Of a stretch of DNA of 64,000 nt, positions 11,225-22,463 are shown piece by piece; the stretch's first letter is position 1; every line of letters begins with the position of its first letter. Location: the NCBI GenBank assembly GCA_029204225.1, contig CM055100.1, forward strand, positions 17,561,650 through 17,625,649, read 5' to 3'. The translations under genes and the position numbers were made by a program. Origin of the DNA: Diphasiastrum complanatum. Taxonomy: Eukaryota; Streptophyta; Lycopodiopsida; Lycopodiales; Lycopodiaceae. A model generated the notes under the pieces. The model had not been told where the DNA came from. It saw only the letters and a program-made list of their open reading frames with translations, and made no database searches.

Positions 11225-11753
11225 CCTCCTGAGACACTTTTACAATCGTCCTTGAGTGATGCCCAACTTGCATCACTGTAGGAGTGCATTTGGAACCCTA
11301 CATCACGAGAATAACATAACTCATAATCCTTCATCTGCTGAAGGTACTATAAGATTCGCTTCACGATCTTTCAGTGCGCTAAGCCTAGATTTGTGTTGAA
11401 TTTTAAGCTATGTTGGGGTGTGTGTTATCTGCTAGATACATCAAAGATCCATTTAGCCGCCTATAAGGCGTGTGCTTCATGATCTGTTTCTCTTCTTCAA
11501 TCCTTGAACAGTCTTTGTTCGTCAGGATTATTCCTACAAGCATTGGGGTATTTGCCCCTTTGCAATATGTCATGCCAAAATCATCAAGGATTTTTTGGAT
11601 GTACCTTGACTGATGAAGGTATAACTTTCCTTCATCATAGTTGCGTGATTTGCAAGCCTAGATAACATCTGGATTCTCCTAGGTCTGTTATCCCGAAATG
11701 TTTTGAGATATCGCTCTTCACTTCTGCAATCAGCTCTTTGCTTCTGCATAATA

Positions 11754-12521
11754 TCAGGGTGTCATCACATACAGGACAATAATGATGATCTTCCCATCTG
11801 TGATCCTTATACAAACATTGGAATCGACCATCAGTGGCTCAAATTCCAAGGATCTCAAGACATGATCTTTCTTCTTGTACCATTGTCGTGCGGATTGCTT
11901 CAGACCATAGATACTTCTATGCATTCGGCATGCATAGGTAGGAAGTGAGTCGGAGATGTAATTTGGAAGTTGATCCATGTAGACTTCTTCGTCTAGATCT
12001 CCATGTAAGAATGTTGTCTTCTCATTGACATCAACAATGTGAATTCTGAGATCGTATGCAGCTACATATGCAAATAGTAGGCATAAGGGCGCATGTTTCA
12101 CCACTGGAGAGAAGGTCTCACTGTAGTCGATGTCGTACTTCTAAGAGAATCCCTTCGTCTTAAGTCTAGCTTTGTATCTCGAAACATCTCCATTCGGTCC
12201 ATACTTGAGCTTGAAAACCCATTTGCATTGCACTGTCTTTTGCTTGTCTGGCACTGGTTGTAGTGTCCATACCTCATTCTTTTTCATGGATTCAATTTCT
12301 TCATTCATGGCTTGGATCCATTTGTCCTTGTCTGGACTGTCGATGGCTTCCTCGAATGTTTGTGGTTTCGCTACTAAATCCACAAAACTCTTCGGATGTT
12401 GAAGCCGAGGTTCTTGGCACAAATCTTGTTGGTGCTCCCCTTTCTCTGGTTGATCTCTTGGGAGGTTCTTCAGGTACTGCAATGCTCTTGTCTTTATCTC
12501 TTCAGCTAGATCCGGAACCAT
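11754..12521 (-). pseudogene. Copia element B: reverse transcriptase
   Basis: Two open stretches (12521-12141 and 12104-11754) carry copia RT: KWIQAMNEEIESMKKNEVWT, KWVFKLKYGPNGDVSRYKARL, then HIVDVNEKTTFLHGDLDEEVYM and RSIYGLKQSARQWYKK. The catalytic box is broken: the frame runs VLYVMTP, consistent with loss of one base within the YVDD codons at about 11754-11770. A second break lies between 12141 and 12104. The enzyme cannot be made from this copy. Confidence 0.88.
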
Positions 12522-12683
12522 CTCGATTTACATGAGTTGTAGCAGCAGGCAAGCTTGCGATCCTTTCCTTGTTTGATTCGTCACTCAAATGATGTGGAGT
12601 TCGAACATCTTCACCCTCTGTCATGGTTGGCAGGTCATAGTACTGCTTTTCTAAGACTTTAGAGCTGGCACAATCATTGTCGG

Positions 12684-13205
12684 CTATGTTCTGGTTTTGT
12701 CAAACTTGACGTCTCTGACATGAGTCTTCACTATATTCATCTCTGGCATGTAGATCCTATAGTATGACGAATGATTGTCATACCCGATGAGATATCCTAA
12801 TTTGACTTTCTCATCAAACTTCTTTTGAAGCTTATCAGGAATATGTGCATAGGGTACACAGCCAAAAATCTGAATATGTGTTAGATTGGGCTTTCTACCC
12901 CACCATCGTTCATGTGGTGTCGTGTGAGGAACACCTGATTTGCCTATCATGTTCTAGATGTAGGCAGGTATAGCTATCGCTTTAGCCCATAGCACTCTTG
13001 GTGCCCATAGCACTCTTGGTGTCTTCGAGTAGGCCATCATGCACCTTTCGGCTTCCATGAGTGTCTTGTTCTTTCTCTTAGCCATGCCATTGTGTTGTAG
13101 TGTGTAGGATGCAGTCTTTTTGTGAAGGAATCCTCGATCATTGTAGAAGTCAATGAAGCAGTTTGAGATGTATTTCCCACCACGATTAGTTCTCATCTGC
13201 TTCAC
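12684..13205 (-). pseudogene. Copia element B: integrase core
   Basis: Two stretches (13205-12954 and 12950-12684). Two active-site positions are changed: the second Asp reads Asn (MRTNRGGKYIS) and the Glu reads Lys (NGMAKRKNKT). An in-frame 18-bp duplication repeats PRVLWA. The second stretch has TPHERWWGRKPNLTHIQIFGC and GYDNHSSYYRIY, the usual C-terminal part. The reading frame changes at 12952. Confidence 0.88.
12986..13021. repeat. 18-bp perfect tandem duplication inside integrase
   Basis: CCCATAGCACTCTTGGTG occurs twice back to back (12986-13003, 13004-13021), giving PRVLWA-PRVLWA on the minus strand. It keeps frame but adds six residues to a conserved helix region. Confidence 0.95.
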
Positions 13206-13234
13206 TTTGCTTCAAGTGCATCTTTCTGTCCAAT

Positions 13235-13856
13235 TCACATATTTTGTGAACCTGTTGAGTGCATTTGATTTGTTGTGAATGAAGTAGGTACCCCTGTGAT
13301 AGCTCCATGTCGGCTTGCTTGATACAATGCCATAGAGTTCATGTGACATAGTCTCCTGTGCCATAGAACATCTGCAGATTCGTGAGCTTGGTGTGCTTGA
13401 GCTGTCGGTAGGCGTACCCTCAAATGATACAGGTTGTCGTTTTGTCTGTCTTGCATGACCAGTGTACTGGTGCTGGCATCAATGACATTGCATGTTTCAT
13501 TCGAAAACGTCACATGTGTCCCAGCGTCTACCATTCTTGTGACTGATATCAAGTCTTGCTGTAGTGTGGGTATGAATAAAAAAAATATTTTCTAGCCGTC
13601 TATCTCTGCCATTTGTATTGAGCCACAACAAATCAATACCATTCACTTGATGTTTCGATCCATCTCCAAGAACTACAAATCTTGATGGATCTACAGCCCA
13701 AAAGTCAGACATTATCCGTCTTGATGTAACAAAGTGAGAGGTAGCTCCTGAATCAAGGATTACCTCTTGTGTGTTAGATCTCGATGCTGCACACATGCCT
13801 GTACATAGATAGGCTGTCGAATTTCCGTTGTTCGATTTTTCTTCGCCCATTTTCAA
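13235..13856 (-). pseudogene. Copia element B: protease and GAG-pre-integrase
   Basis: The first stretch (13856-13497) contains an intact-looking retropepsin start, VILDSGATSHFVTSRR, then DGSKHQVNGIDLLWLN. After a frame change near 13590, where a run of eight A lies, the second stretch (13552-13235) gives DAGTHVTFSNETCNVIDAS and LWHRRLCHMNSMALYQ. Element A is the close relative. The shift probably arose by slippage in the A run. Confidence 0.88.
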
Positions 13857-13934
13857 GCTTTCTAGCTCTTCAATGTAGGATGAACTATTATTGTTCTCTC
13901 GTTTGTCATGAGGTTACTTGTTCCTCAACATCTG

Positions 13935-14651
13935 CTAGCAGTCCATGGCTGCATGAACCTTCTTGTGGCAGTGGATACACTCTATCTTTGGATTTAGCCA
14001 ACATAAATCGATAGTGTGTCCTTCGCGTTTGCATCTCACGCATACCTTCTTGTCGCCATTATGCTTCAACTTTTCTTTGTTCTTCCATCTGCCTTTGCTG
14101 GCTCCTTGTGTTTGCTGATCTTGGTCCTGCCTTTGATCTGACTCCCTCTTAGGCTTGAACTGCTTCTTTGGCTTCTTCTTGTTACTAGTCAGAAGCATCC
14201 TTGTGATCAAGGTGTTCACGAGCTTCGACTTCTTCTAGAATCTCGATCACTGCCTTTTCAAGTGTCATAGCTAGATCCTTTGCTAGCAACGCTCGGGTTG
14301 TTTAGACAGATCTTGGCATAGCTCGTAACAGGTCAGTGGAGCTACTTCTCCGTTGATACTGCATTCTCTACTCCGACGTTGTGTAACGAAAGGAACAAAT
14401 CCTTCATCTTTTTGATAAAGGAGGTGAGGTCTCTGCCATCCCATCGCAGATTTTGTCAGCTGATCTTCAAGAAGCATGATCTGGCTGCGTGATTTCATCT
14501 GAAATCTGGTATGCAATGTATCCCACTTTTCTCTTGTGTTGGAGAGTGTCGCGAGGTCAAGCGTTAGGCTATCTTCGATGGGTGACGACAGTAGAGCTAC
14601 TACCTTGTCGTTCTTTTCTCTCCACTCTCGTAGCTCTTTCCCGATAGGCAT
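13935..14651 (-). pseudogene. Copia element B: gag with two zinc knuckles
   Basis: The stretch 14651-14283 is copia Gag of the UBN2 type (LSNTREKWDTLHTRFQMKSR). The stretch 14219-13935 is a basic, Lys/Gln-rich segment ending in two CX2CX4HX4C zinc knuckles (CVRCKREGHTIDLC and CIHCHKKVHAAMDC), which bind the element's RNA. Both knuckles keep all ligands. A frame break separates the halves. The 5' LTR that should lie beyond 14651 was not found. Confidence 0.85.
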
Positions 14652-15058
14652 TTCTTCGATGCCATCTATCTAGGGAGATAGCCCTGCTCCCTTTAGTATG
14701 AGAGAGGTCTTCACCTTCCATGCTAGGAAGTTAGACCATCAAAATGGTGTGGATAAAGCTAGTGTTGGCGATGGAAGTGCAATTTGAGGTCGTGACTACT
14801 CATCATTGGTGACAATTTTGAGAGGGCAAGCAATCATAGGCGAGATAAAGGCATGGGATGCTAGTTACAGGTGAAAAATTCTTGTGATCATGTTCAACTA
14901 CTGGAGTTAGAATTCACCAATGTCGGGCAACATTTAGACGAACGCTCTCACAGGTATGATCGACTATGGTAGTGTAGAATCAGGTGATAGCTACATTGAC
15001 ACACGTATTTGCTATTTGAGAATTTTTCATTCGAGGGAGAGATTCTGGTATTCGAGAT
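14652..15058. other. Non-coding stretch, nothing recognised
   Basis: The last bases before 15059 (CATTCGAGGGAGAGATTCTGG) are purine-rich and could be the end of a gypsy-type element, but no reading frame supports this. Confidence 0.4.
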
Positions 15059-15485
15059 TGTTGGTTACGCCTCGATTTAATTCCTTGTCAAGGCCAGTTT
15101 GTAGCTAATAACCTTGAGAGGACCAAACACTTCTATGGAGACATGTGGAGTAGTGCATGTCTTGTGACGGTGGTATGCATGAAGATTGCATGGGATATGT
15201 GACCTATGTTTAGATGGACTACATGGGAGGTTGCATGGGTACATGCACATGTTTCATACCCCTATGTATACAGGTAAGGACATGCCCTCCTCCATTCTAA
15301 GCTTTTGGCTCTAGGTTGCCAATTTCTCTCCTCTCCTCTTCTATTCACTGGCCATGGCTTGGGGGTGAGGTGTTTGGATACATCTAAGTAGGATGAGTGG
15401 TTTGGCTCCCAGTAGTCTCTATAAGTATAGATCCTATCCTCATCTTAGTAGCTTTCATGGTTGGTCTTTACATTGATATCAGATC
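15059..15485 (+). mobile_element. Candidate LTR with adjoining primer-binding site
   Basis: TGTTGGTTACGCC at 15059 and GGTCTTTACA at about 15472 give TG...CA ends. A TATAAGTATAG box lies about 55 bases before the right end. Two bases on, TGATATCAGATC (15474-15485) matches the plant initiator-Met primer site at 10 of 12 positions. No second copy is in the window, so this rests on layout only. Confidence 0.4.
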
Positions 15486-16632
15486 CCGACTAAGATGCAG
15501 TCTTGGATGAGATTAAACACAAGCTCTACATCGGATTGGAAGTTGGAAGCACGTGGATTCACATCACGGGTTGGAGTGCTGATTTTTCAAGGGAATTTTG
15601 GATTTTGATTCACTAATTCGAGGTTGAAGCATGCTCTTCGGAATTTAGTGGTAGAGTGCTCTTCTACATGTTTGATTTTGATAGAGATGCTGAGAATGAG
15701 TGGTGAGATCATTATTAATTTCTTGATGCCTTGAGAAAGTTTCCATTTGATGGAGAATGATCTACATGAGTAGATCCACTTCCTTGTCTAAATCTGTTTA
15801 TTTTTGGGATGAATAATTTGCATGAATTCATAATGTTTTGGACAGATTAGATTCAGATTAGGTGCAGGATGTTTGTTGATAGATTGGTGAGGAATCAATT
15901 TATCCAAAATGAATAAACTAATTGTGGCTGGAAATCCTGAATTTAAAATTAATCCTCTTGTGAATCAAGCAAAAACATAGATTGGATACTCTAAGTTGCT
16001 CATTCTCTAGATGTAAGCAGAAATAGATTTGGACAAAAGAGTGATCCTACGGCATGGCATGGGAAATTAAGTATTCCTTGTAGAAGTATTGTGATTCTGA
16101 TGGTCATGATGGTCCTGCTTTTGGTTTGAAAGTAGGAGAGGAATCATAATCCTTTGGGATAGTTGATGCATGTGCTCTGAATCTCCTTGTGCAACTTTTC
16201 TCTGTCGGGTAGTTGGAAGCCTATGTAGAGGAAAGAACACCTGTAGAATTCCATTGAAAACAGTTGTAAATCAATTGTAAGCCTGTGGACTATAGTTATG
16301 GATTGTAGGTCAGCTGTTGAATCCCTATACGTCCATCCAGATCTGTGACAGATCCAATCCTGAGCCTGACTGCTAGCAAACAGAGCGCTCCTTTCCGAAA
16401 ATCACCTGCTGAATTAGTTACGGAAGTCTGAAATTCCTGTCCTTATAACTGCTTCTGAGTGGTTTAGCAAGAAGTTGGAACAGCCTTCCAGCGATGGCAT
16501 TTGCTGCTTGGAAGAGGTTCGCGATCAGCCTTGCCTGCTGTAGCGGCCTTATTGGAATTGCCGATCTGACCTTGTCTTTGTGATAAGTGTTGGAGTTGAC
16601 GACACATTGCTTTTGAGCAATAGTATCGAAGG
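15486..16632. other. Non-coding stretch before copia F
   Basis: No supported gene. If 15059-15485 is an LTR with a primer site, this would be the leader of that element. Open frames on the minus strand at 16418-16685 show no recognisable domain. Confidence 0.4.
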
Positions 16633-17652
16633 TTGATAAAAGAAAGGAATACAATGCTATCTTTCGAATTCAACATTTTACTCATTTATGTAGATGACAT
16701 CATTATTAGTGGAAATAGTGTTGATGGTATTGAAAAAATCAAGATAGATTTATTCTTAGAGTTCAAGATGGTAGATCTAGGGTGTCTTCAATTCATCTTA
16801 GGCATAGAGGTACTTAGAGGGTCTGATTTTATCTCTATAAGTCAAGTAAACTATGCTCAAAGTCTTTTGAAGAAGTTTAAGATGGAAGTATGCAAAAGTG
16901 TTGACACACCAATGGAGCAAGATGTAAAAGTGTCAAATGAATATGATGAAAGATCCTTCATGGACATCACTTTGTTTAGGCAACTTATAGGCTCCTTAAT
17001 GTGGATCACTATAACTAGACCAGATCTTAGCTTTAGTATATGTAGGTTGAGCCAATCCATGCAAAAGCCATTGAATATCCATTGGAAAAAGGCTAAGAGG
17101 ATTCTAAGATACATCTCGGGTACATTGGATTTTGGGATTCTATATAGAGGAGATGTGATTAACCGTCATGCATTTAGTGATTCAGATTTTGCAGGGGACA
17201 AGAGGGATAGGAAATCAACAAGGGCCTATTCAACTTTCATAGGAGAAGGTGTGGTTTCATGGATTTCAAAAAAGCAAGAAACTATATCTCTATCTTCAAC
17301 CGAGGCCGAGTACAAAGCTTTGACAACCACTACAAAGGAGGTACTTTGGATCAAGAGATTATTGGTGGAGCTAAAGATCATGGATTCAGAGGAGGCACCA
17401 ATCATGTACAATGACAATATATCAGCCCAACATCTTGCATCTAACCCAATCTTCCATGCAAGATCTAAGCACATTGATATATGCCATCACTTTGTGAGAG
17501 AAATGGTGCAAGCCAAGGAGATTGCTTTGGAGCATGTTCCAAGAAATGAATGTGTAGCTGATCTACTTAATAAACCACTTCAAAAGACACCTTTTATGAA
17601 TTTCAGATCATCACTTGGATTGATTAGTGAAGCAATGATTGAACCAAGCTAG
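16633..17652 (+). pseudogene. Copia element F: C-terminal RT and complete RNase H
   Basis: One open frame of 339 codons starts inside RT, just before YVDDIIISGN, and continues through FKMVDLGCLQFILGIEV, the TPMEQDV hinge and SFSICRLSQSMQKP into RNase H (SDSDFAGDKRDRKST, SSTEAEYKAL, YNDNISAQHLA, HARSKHIDICHHFV). It ends RSSLGLISEAM, the usual family terminus. The acidic residues (D in SDSDFAGD, E in STEAEY, D in YNDN) and YVDD are intact. The 5' part (gag to RT palm) is missing. It is followed within 10 bases by a polypurine tract and the F LTR. Confidence 0.92.
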
Positions 17653-17657
17653 ATAGT

Positions 17658-18347
17658 GAGGAGGAGTGTTAAAAATTCACAATTCTAGCTTGACTAGTTT
17701 TGGTCATATGACTTGTAAATAGTTAGATGGTCATGATGTGGCTTGTCACACGTGTCAAATATCATAGGATTCCATTCATAAGGATGTTCTCAAGTAGACC
17801 TAAGTGTTAGAACCTTTGGAATGAGTCCAAATTATGCTTAGATACAAGAGAGAAAAAATAGGAGCTATTTTTGGTAATTTTTGCATTGTTGAGGGATCTC
17901 CAAGATTCCAACCCTAACTTAGTAGGGATGAAATATCCACCAAATTAGCATTAGGGATAGGTTTAGGGCTACTCATAACTGCCCAAAACCGTGATGGATC
18001 ATGTATATATAGGTGATGATATCTCACCAAAATCAATCAAGCGAATTCATGTTTTTTCTCTCATAATGGTTCAATTGCTTTCTATGTTCATAATTGTTTG
18101 AGTTATTGTGATTACTAATGATTATAGGATTGAATGTAGGTCTGGTGTACAGTACTCAGACTGTGGGAGGCCGTACTTTCACACGTGTGAAGTCTTCTTC
18201 AAGGATTTGGGCCATTTAGTGAGGTTCAAGCATAGATTTTTGATGGATTTTGATGGTTCAACTTGTGCTAATCTTATTAGATCATAATCTATTGTTTTCC
18301 TTATCATTTCAAGTGTTTTAGGATCCTTATTTGTTGTAATTTTTACA
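17658..18347 (+). mobile_element. Polypurine tract and 3' LTR (681 bp) of copia F
   Basis: GTGAGGAGGAG (about 17656-17666) is the polypurine tract. The LTR begins TGTTAAAAATT at 17667 and ends AATTTTTACA at 18347, with near-perfect short terminal inversions. Beyond it the sequence resumes as the RNase H tail of another copia family, so F is inserted within that element. The five bases after the LTR are ATTAC. The matching left copy cannot be found because F lacks its 5' half. Confidence 0.8.
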
Positions 18348-18447
18348 ATTACTTCACAAAGGCTCTATCAAAAGAGCAACATCTCAGATTTAACGATATG
18401 TTAAATCTGAAAATCAAGGTTTTTTAGGATCCACATTAAGGGGGAGT
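18348..18447 (+). pseudogene. D-family copia: last RNase H codons and polypurine tract
   Basis: After LTR F the frame reads FTKALSKEQHLRFND, then KIKVF, a stop, DPH and a stop. It is followed by TTAAGGGGGAG (18437-18447). The same peptide tail and tract precede the LTR of element D (minus strand, 46576-46660). This is a plus-strand relative of D split by F. Confidence 0.85.
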
Positions 18448-19179
18448 GTTAGATTTCATATGCTCAGCCTTAACAAATCGTTCAAGTAATGAGCATCCTG
18501 AAAACAACAGAAGGCCGACAACATATTTTGGACCTTTGCATTTTTCCAAAACTTCGTTTTTCTTTAAAACATTTTCGTTTTAAGGCACCGTCGCCTTTTT
18601 TGCACCTTAGGGATTTTTGTGCCTTAATCATTTTAAGGCACCTTCATCTTTTTCGCATTTTTTGCACTTTCGCAAAAAAGGCGACACAATGACCAAATTC
18701 CATTTTGGACCTGCGTTAAACAATTTAAAGGCACCTTTGGGTTTTTCGAGTTTTTCAATAGTGGCGGACCGACGTCGCCAACTTATCATCAACCCTAAAA
18801 ACAGCTAGACAACCAAATATCCCCAGGGCGGTTACCAACTTTGTACATATACAAAGACTAGCGTAAATAACATTCAATGCTAAGATATTTTTGAAGACAC
18901 TTGTAAATATATACTAGCTGAATCAAGCTTTGTAGAGTTAATCAAAGTGTTAAGTGGTATCTGTAGCCAGCGTTATCACGCTCAGCAAGCTGAAGTTATT
19001 ACTTCAAGCCATTGTACTCACTGTTGATGTTAATTAGAGTGGAATTTTTGTCTCACTACTATATTGTTCATTTGCGCAATTTTGTATGAATCATTCTTCT
19101 TGATTTTTGCTGCTAACTATTGCATTTCTGTTCCTACACGCCTATGCTCAAAGTTTTCCCCACGTTTTACGATAGAACA
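18448..19179 (+). mobile_element. D-family LTR (plus strand)
   Basis: It begins TGTTAGATTTCATATGCTCAG and ends ACGATAGAACA. It matches the reverse complement of 45553-46566 along its length: GTAATGAGCATC, AGAAGGCCGACAACAT, AAGGCACC boxes, GACGTCGCCAACTTATCATCAACCCT, CTAGCTGAATCAAGC and CACTGTTGATGTTAAT. It is about 280 bp shorter because most of the AAGGCACC-type minisatellite is absent. Confidence 0.85.
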
Positions 19180-19322
19180 AGCATTACAAGAAAGCAAAGG
19201 TTTGTTATGTCTTAAATATTATTTTTTTCTGATGCCATGAGCCTTGAATCTTGTTTGGTTTGGGGCCAAGGCGCAAGGGAGAGGCTCGAGGTGAGGCCCA
19301 AGTTCTATGTGGGGGGTGTATG

Positions 19323-19827
19323 TGTCATGCCCATGACTGGTCTCGGGTAGCATGTCCACGCTGGGGACCAGTAGACCAACAACCTGTAAATAGATTGTGA
19401 CTATAAGGGAATTAGGGCCCTTATGTGTACATGATCATAATTAATGGTTGTAGGCCTAAACACTTGATGGTGGATTTGTATGGGTCTATCAGTGAGTCAT
19501 TGGGGTCCAGATAGGCTGCAGAGGTGTCCAGTGAAGTGTCACAGTGCACTACTAGTGGTGCATGGGCCTTGGAGGGTATAAGTATACCTATTGGGCTCTC
19601 ACTAGTGTATACTTGATAGCATGACCGATGTATGCTAGTGTATGCTTGATAGCATGACCGATGGCAGGATGCTGTTGGTGTGATGCCTCATTCCTCTCTG
19701 TGTGATTGATCCATAGCTTGGGGGCTAGATCCGTTCGATCTAGGTTTGGTTGGGTTGGTTTGTCCAACATCAGGTTCCGTTGTGTTGCTTGTGATTGGCA
19801 TGCTTAGAATAGGATCCTTGGACTGAG
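19323..19827 (+). mobile_element. 5' LTR of chromovirus element
   Basis: It starts TGTCATGCCCATGAC and follows the right-hand LTR (21977-22463) through GGCCTTGGAGGGTATAAGTATACC to AATAGGATCCTTGGA. It differs by a 33-bp tandem duplication and a roughly 17-bp deletion near 19505. The GTATAAGTATACC stretch is a likely TATA region. The exact 3' end is uncertain because the shared sequence stops without a clear CA. Confidence 0.85.
19602..19667. repeat. 33-bp tandem duplication in the left chromovirus LTR
   Basis: CTAGTGTATRCTTGATAGCA and the following GACCGATGTATG recur with a 33-base period (19602-19634 and 19635-19667). The right LTR has a single copy, so the duplication arose after, or was not copied at, insertion. 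Confidence 0.9.
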
Positions 19828-21599
19828 ATTCGTGGGTTGATGCAGGGAAGGAAATTCATGCTAACAATATATTCGTTTGAGTAAATCTCCGGTTGAGATT
19901 TTGGATGTGAAATAGCACTCTTTGAGAAATATTCTCTCTTAAAGGATAACCAAGTTACAGGATTCTCGGTTATGAAAGTGTTGTGTACAGATCAGGAGTT
20001 ATCAATAGAGATATGTAATGTAGTGAATCTATGTGAGATCAATAAACTTTTTGTACAAACTATTAATCCTGTGGATCTACAAAGTATTCCTTGAACTAAG
20101 TTATTCGCATGCATAAACTAGTTGTTGATACATAGGCATATTGATGAGAATTGTGTTTGAGACAATTTCTCGCTGGGTTATAGTAATTTCTCTGTAAGAA
20201 TTGCTTATGGACCTAGGATTGATTTAGAATTAGATGGTGTTTTGGTACCACACCTAGACATTTAAATATTTTCTGAATCCGATATAGCTACCAGAGTCAG
20301 AAGCGCTACTTCCGAGTTAGTTGTTGTAAATCAACAATATAATCTTACTTATGGATGTTATTGTTGAGATGTATTGCTTATAAGTCACAACGTATATGAG
20401 TCATTTTAGATTCATGATGTGTGTGCATTAAATACATGAAAACTTTTAAACCTTATCTTTTCCTGCTAGGAATGGATGGAATGCTATCCCAGAAGACTCA
20501 AGAGAGCTGGATAGTTGTTTTCCAAAAGAACTTCTCGTAATGAGATTCCAGTGAATCATAAGTTACTCTAGATTAGAACTTAAGAGATAAATCTAGATGT
20601 ATTCTAGATGAACCCTAACTTTAGAATGACAATTTGTGCGATGTCTAAAGTAAGGGCATTTTTGGTTAACAATTCTTATATAAACACCATATGTGAGTTG
20701 GAAAAGTCTGAAACTTTCCAAATGGAAAGGACTTTTGGAACAACTCATGTGTCTTTTAAGAAATTGTGATGTACTCTTATAATAGGGTATGGTCTCGGGA
20801 ATCTGGAGAGTTGAGATTGGTGAATCATAACTCAGATTCTAGGAAATACCTAATCCATAGGAGAGAGTAATGTTCATACCCCGGATGAATAGACAGGTTA
20901 GCGGAATTTTGGTACGACTGATCACCTTACCAAATCGACTATGTTTATTCGAGTATAGACTAGGTAGTTTTAGAGTCTCTGTTTAGGCTTTATGGATTAC
21001 CAAAGTAACATCATGAACATTCATGATTCGAAGTTCATTGGTCGCTTTTGGTCGGCCATGTTTGCTAAACTAGGAGAACTCTGAGTTATAAATTCTTCTA
21101 ATCATTGGTTATTGCCTATGTGAGGGTATTACGTTCTTTATTGAGTATAGGACAAGAATCCGATGAATTATGATTGACGAATCATAGTTCATATTCTAGT
21201 TATACTTGATCGATATTACCTGCATGACTAGAAGATCAGTTAAGATATGTATTCATATTTTTATAGCAATCTCCTCGGAGAGGTAGTTACCTTGATGGAG
21301 ATTGGGTTATAGTAAGCATTTGGCTATCAGTTATAGCCATTGTGGTAGAGACTCGGACGTTCAAGTTTCAAAAAGCAGCGAATTTCCTACATGATATGTA
21401 GGAAATGCTACAAATTGCATGTGAGAATGTCTAGTGTACCCAGGATGTCTAGTGAGAATGTCTAGTATACCCAGGATGGGGACCGACATTATGCAAGTCT
21501 GAAAAGATCACCGAGAGACTTCGAAGTAAGGAATTGGGTATTTTTAAGAGTCCCGAGGGATTCTAGTGTAATGTGTACCGACTAACATTACAAATTGTC
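19828..21599 (+). mobile_element. Chromovirus interior, non-coding remnant
   Basis: Between the left LTR and the surviving integrase tail there is no gag, protease, RT or RNase H that can be read. The sequence is riddled with stops in all frames. A complete element of this type needs about 4-5 kb of coding sequence, so most has been deleted or has decayed. Confidence 0.5.
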
Positions 21600-21976
21600 C
21601 CCTAGATATAGAGGACCATATTAGATCTTAAAAAGGTCGATTCCTTAGCTTACCAATTGGAACTCCCGGAAGGATCTCAAGTGCATCTTGTATTTCACGT
21701 TAAGTCGTCTCAAGAAGAGCTTACGTGAAGGAGAGCATCTTGGATATGGAGATCAATTGGACCTGTTGGATGAATCATCGGGTGTATCTCGACTTGAACC
21801 CGAAAAGATCTTGGATGCAAGAACTAAACGATTGAGAAATCGTATAGTTATTGAGTATTTGGTTCGATGGAAGGGATGTACAGACGATGATGGTTCTTGG
21901 GAACATGAAGGAAGCTTAAGGAGGAATTTTCCTGGTTTTAAGTTTTGAGGACTTAATTTGAATAAGGGGAGAAGAA
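21600..21976 (+). pseudogene. Chromovirus integrase C-terminus with chromodomain, and polypurine tract
   Basis: One frame gives LELPEGSQVHLVFHVKSSQ, the conserved end of Ty3/gypsy integrase. After a frame change, 21688-21948 gives PEKILDARTKRLRNR, then IEYLVRWKGC and GSWEHEGSLRRNFP, the three strands and Trp of a chromodomain that directs integration to heterochromatin. The frame ends at 21948. AATAAGGGGAGAAGAA (21961-21976) is the polypurine tract, directly against the right LTR. Confidence 0.88.
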
Positions 21977-22463
21977 TGTCATGCCATGACTAGTCTCGGG
22001 TAGCATGTCCACGCTAGGGACCAGTAGACCAACAACTCGTAAGTTAATTGTGACTATAAGAGAATTGGGGCCCTTATGTGTACATGGTCATAATTAATGG
22101 TCGTAGGCCTAAACACTTGATGGTGGATTTGTATGGGTCTATCATTGAGTCATTGGGGAACTGGATGACATGGCCCAGATAGGCTGCAGAGGTGTCCAGT
22201 GAGGTGTCACAGTGCACTACTAGTGGTGCATGGGCCTTGGAGGGTATAAGTATACCTATTGGGCTCTCACTAGTGTATGCTTGATAGCATGACCGGTGGC
22301 AGGATGCTGCTAGTGTGATGCCTCATTCCTCTCTGTGTGATTGATCCATAGCTTGGGGGCAAGATTCGTTTGATCTAGGTTTGGTTGGGTTGGTTTGTCC
22401 ACCATAAGGTTCCATTGTGTTGCTTGTGATTGGCATGCTTAGAATAGGATCCTTGGATTGAGG
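21977..22463 (+). mobile_element. 3' LTR of chromovirus element
   Basis: It begins TGTCATGCCATGAC right after the polypurine tract and matches the left LTR. GTATG lies just left of the left LTR (19318-19322) and also at 22472-22476. This could be the 5-bp target duplication if the LTR really ends at 22471, but the last eight bases are not shared with the left LTR, so this is tentative. Confidence 0.85.

Noticed and set aside
16418-16685. Minus-strand frames just before copia F
   Set aside because: No recognisable domain, and they overlap the start of F on the other strand.
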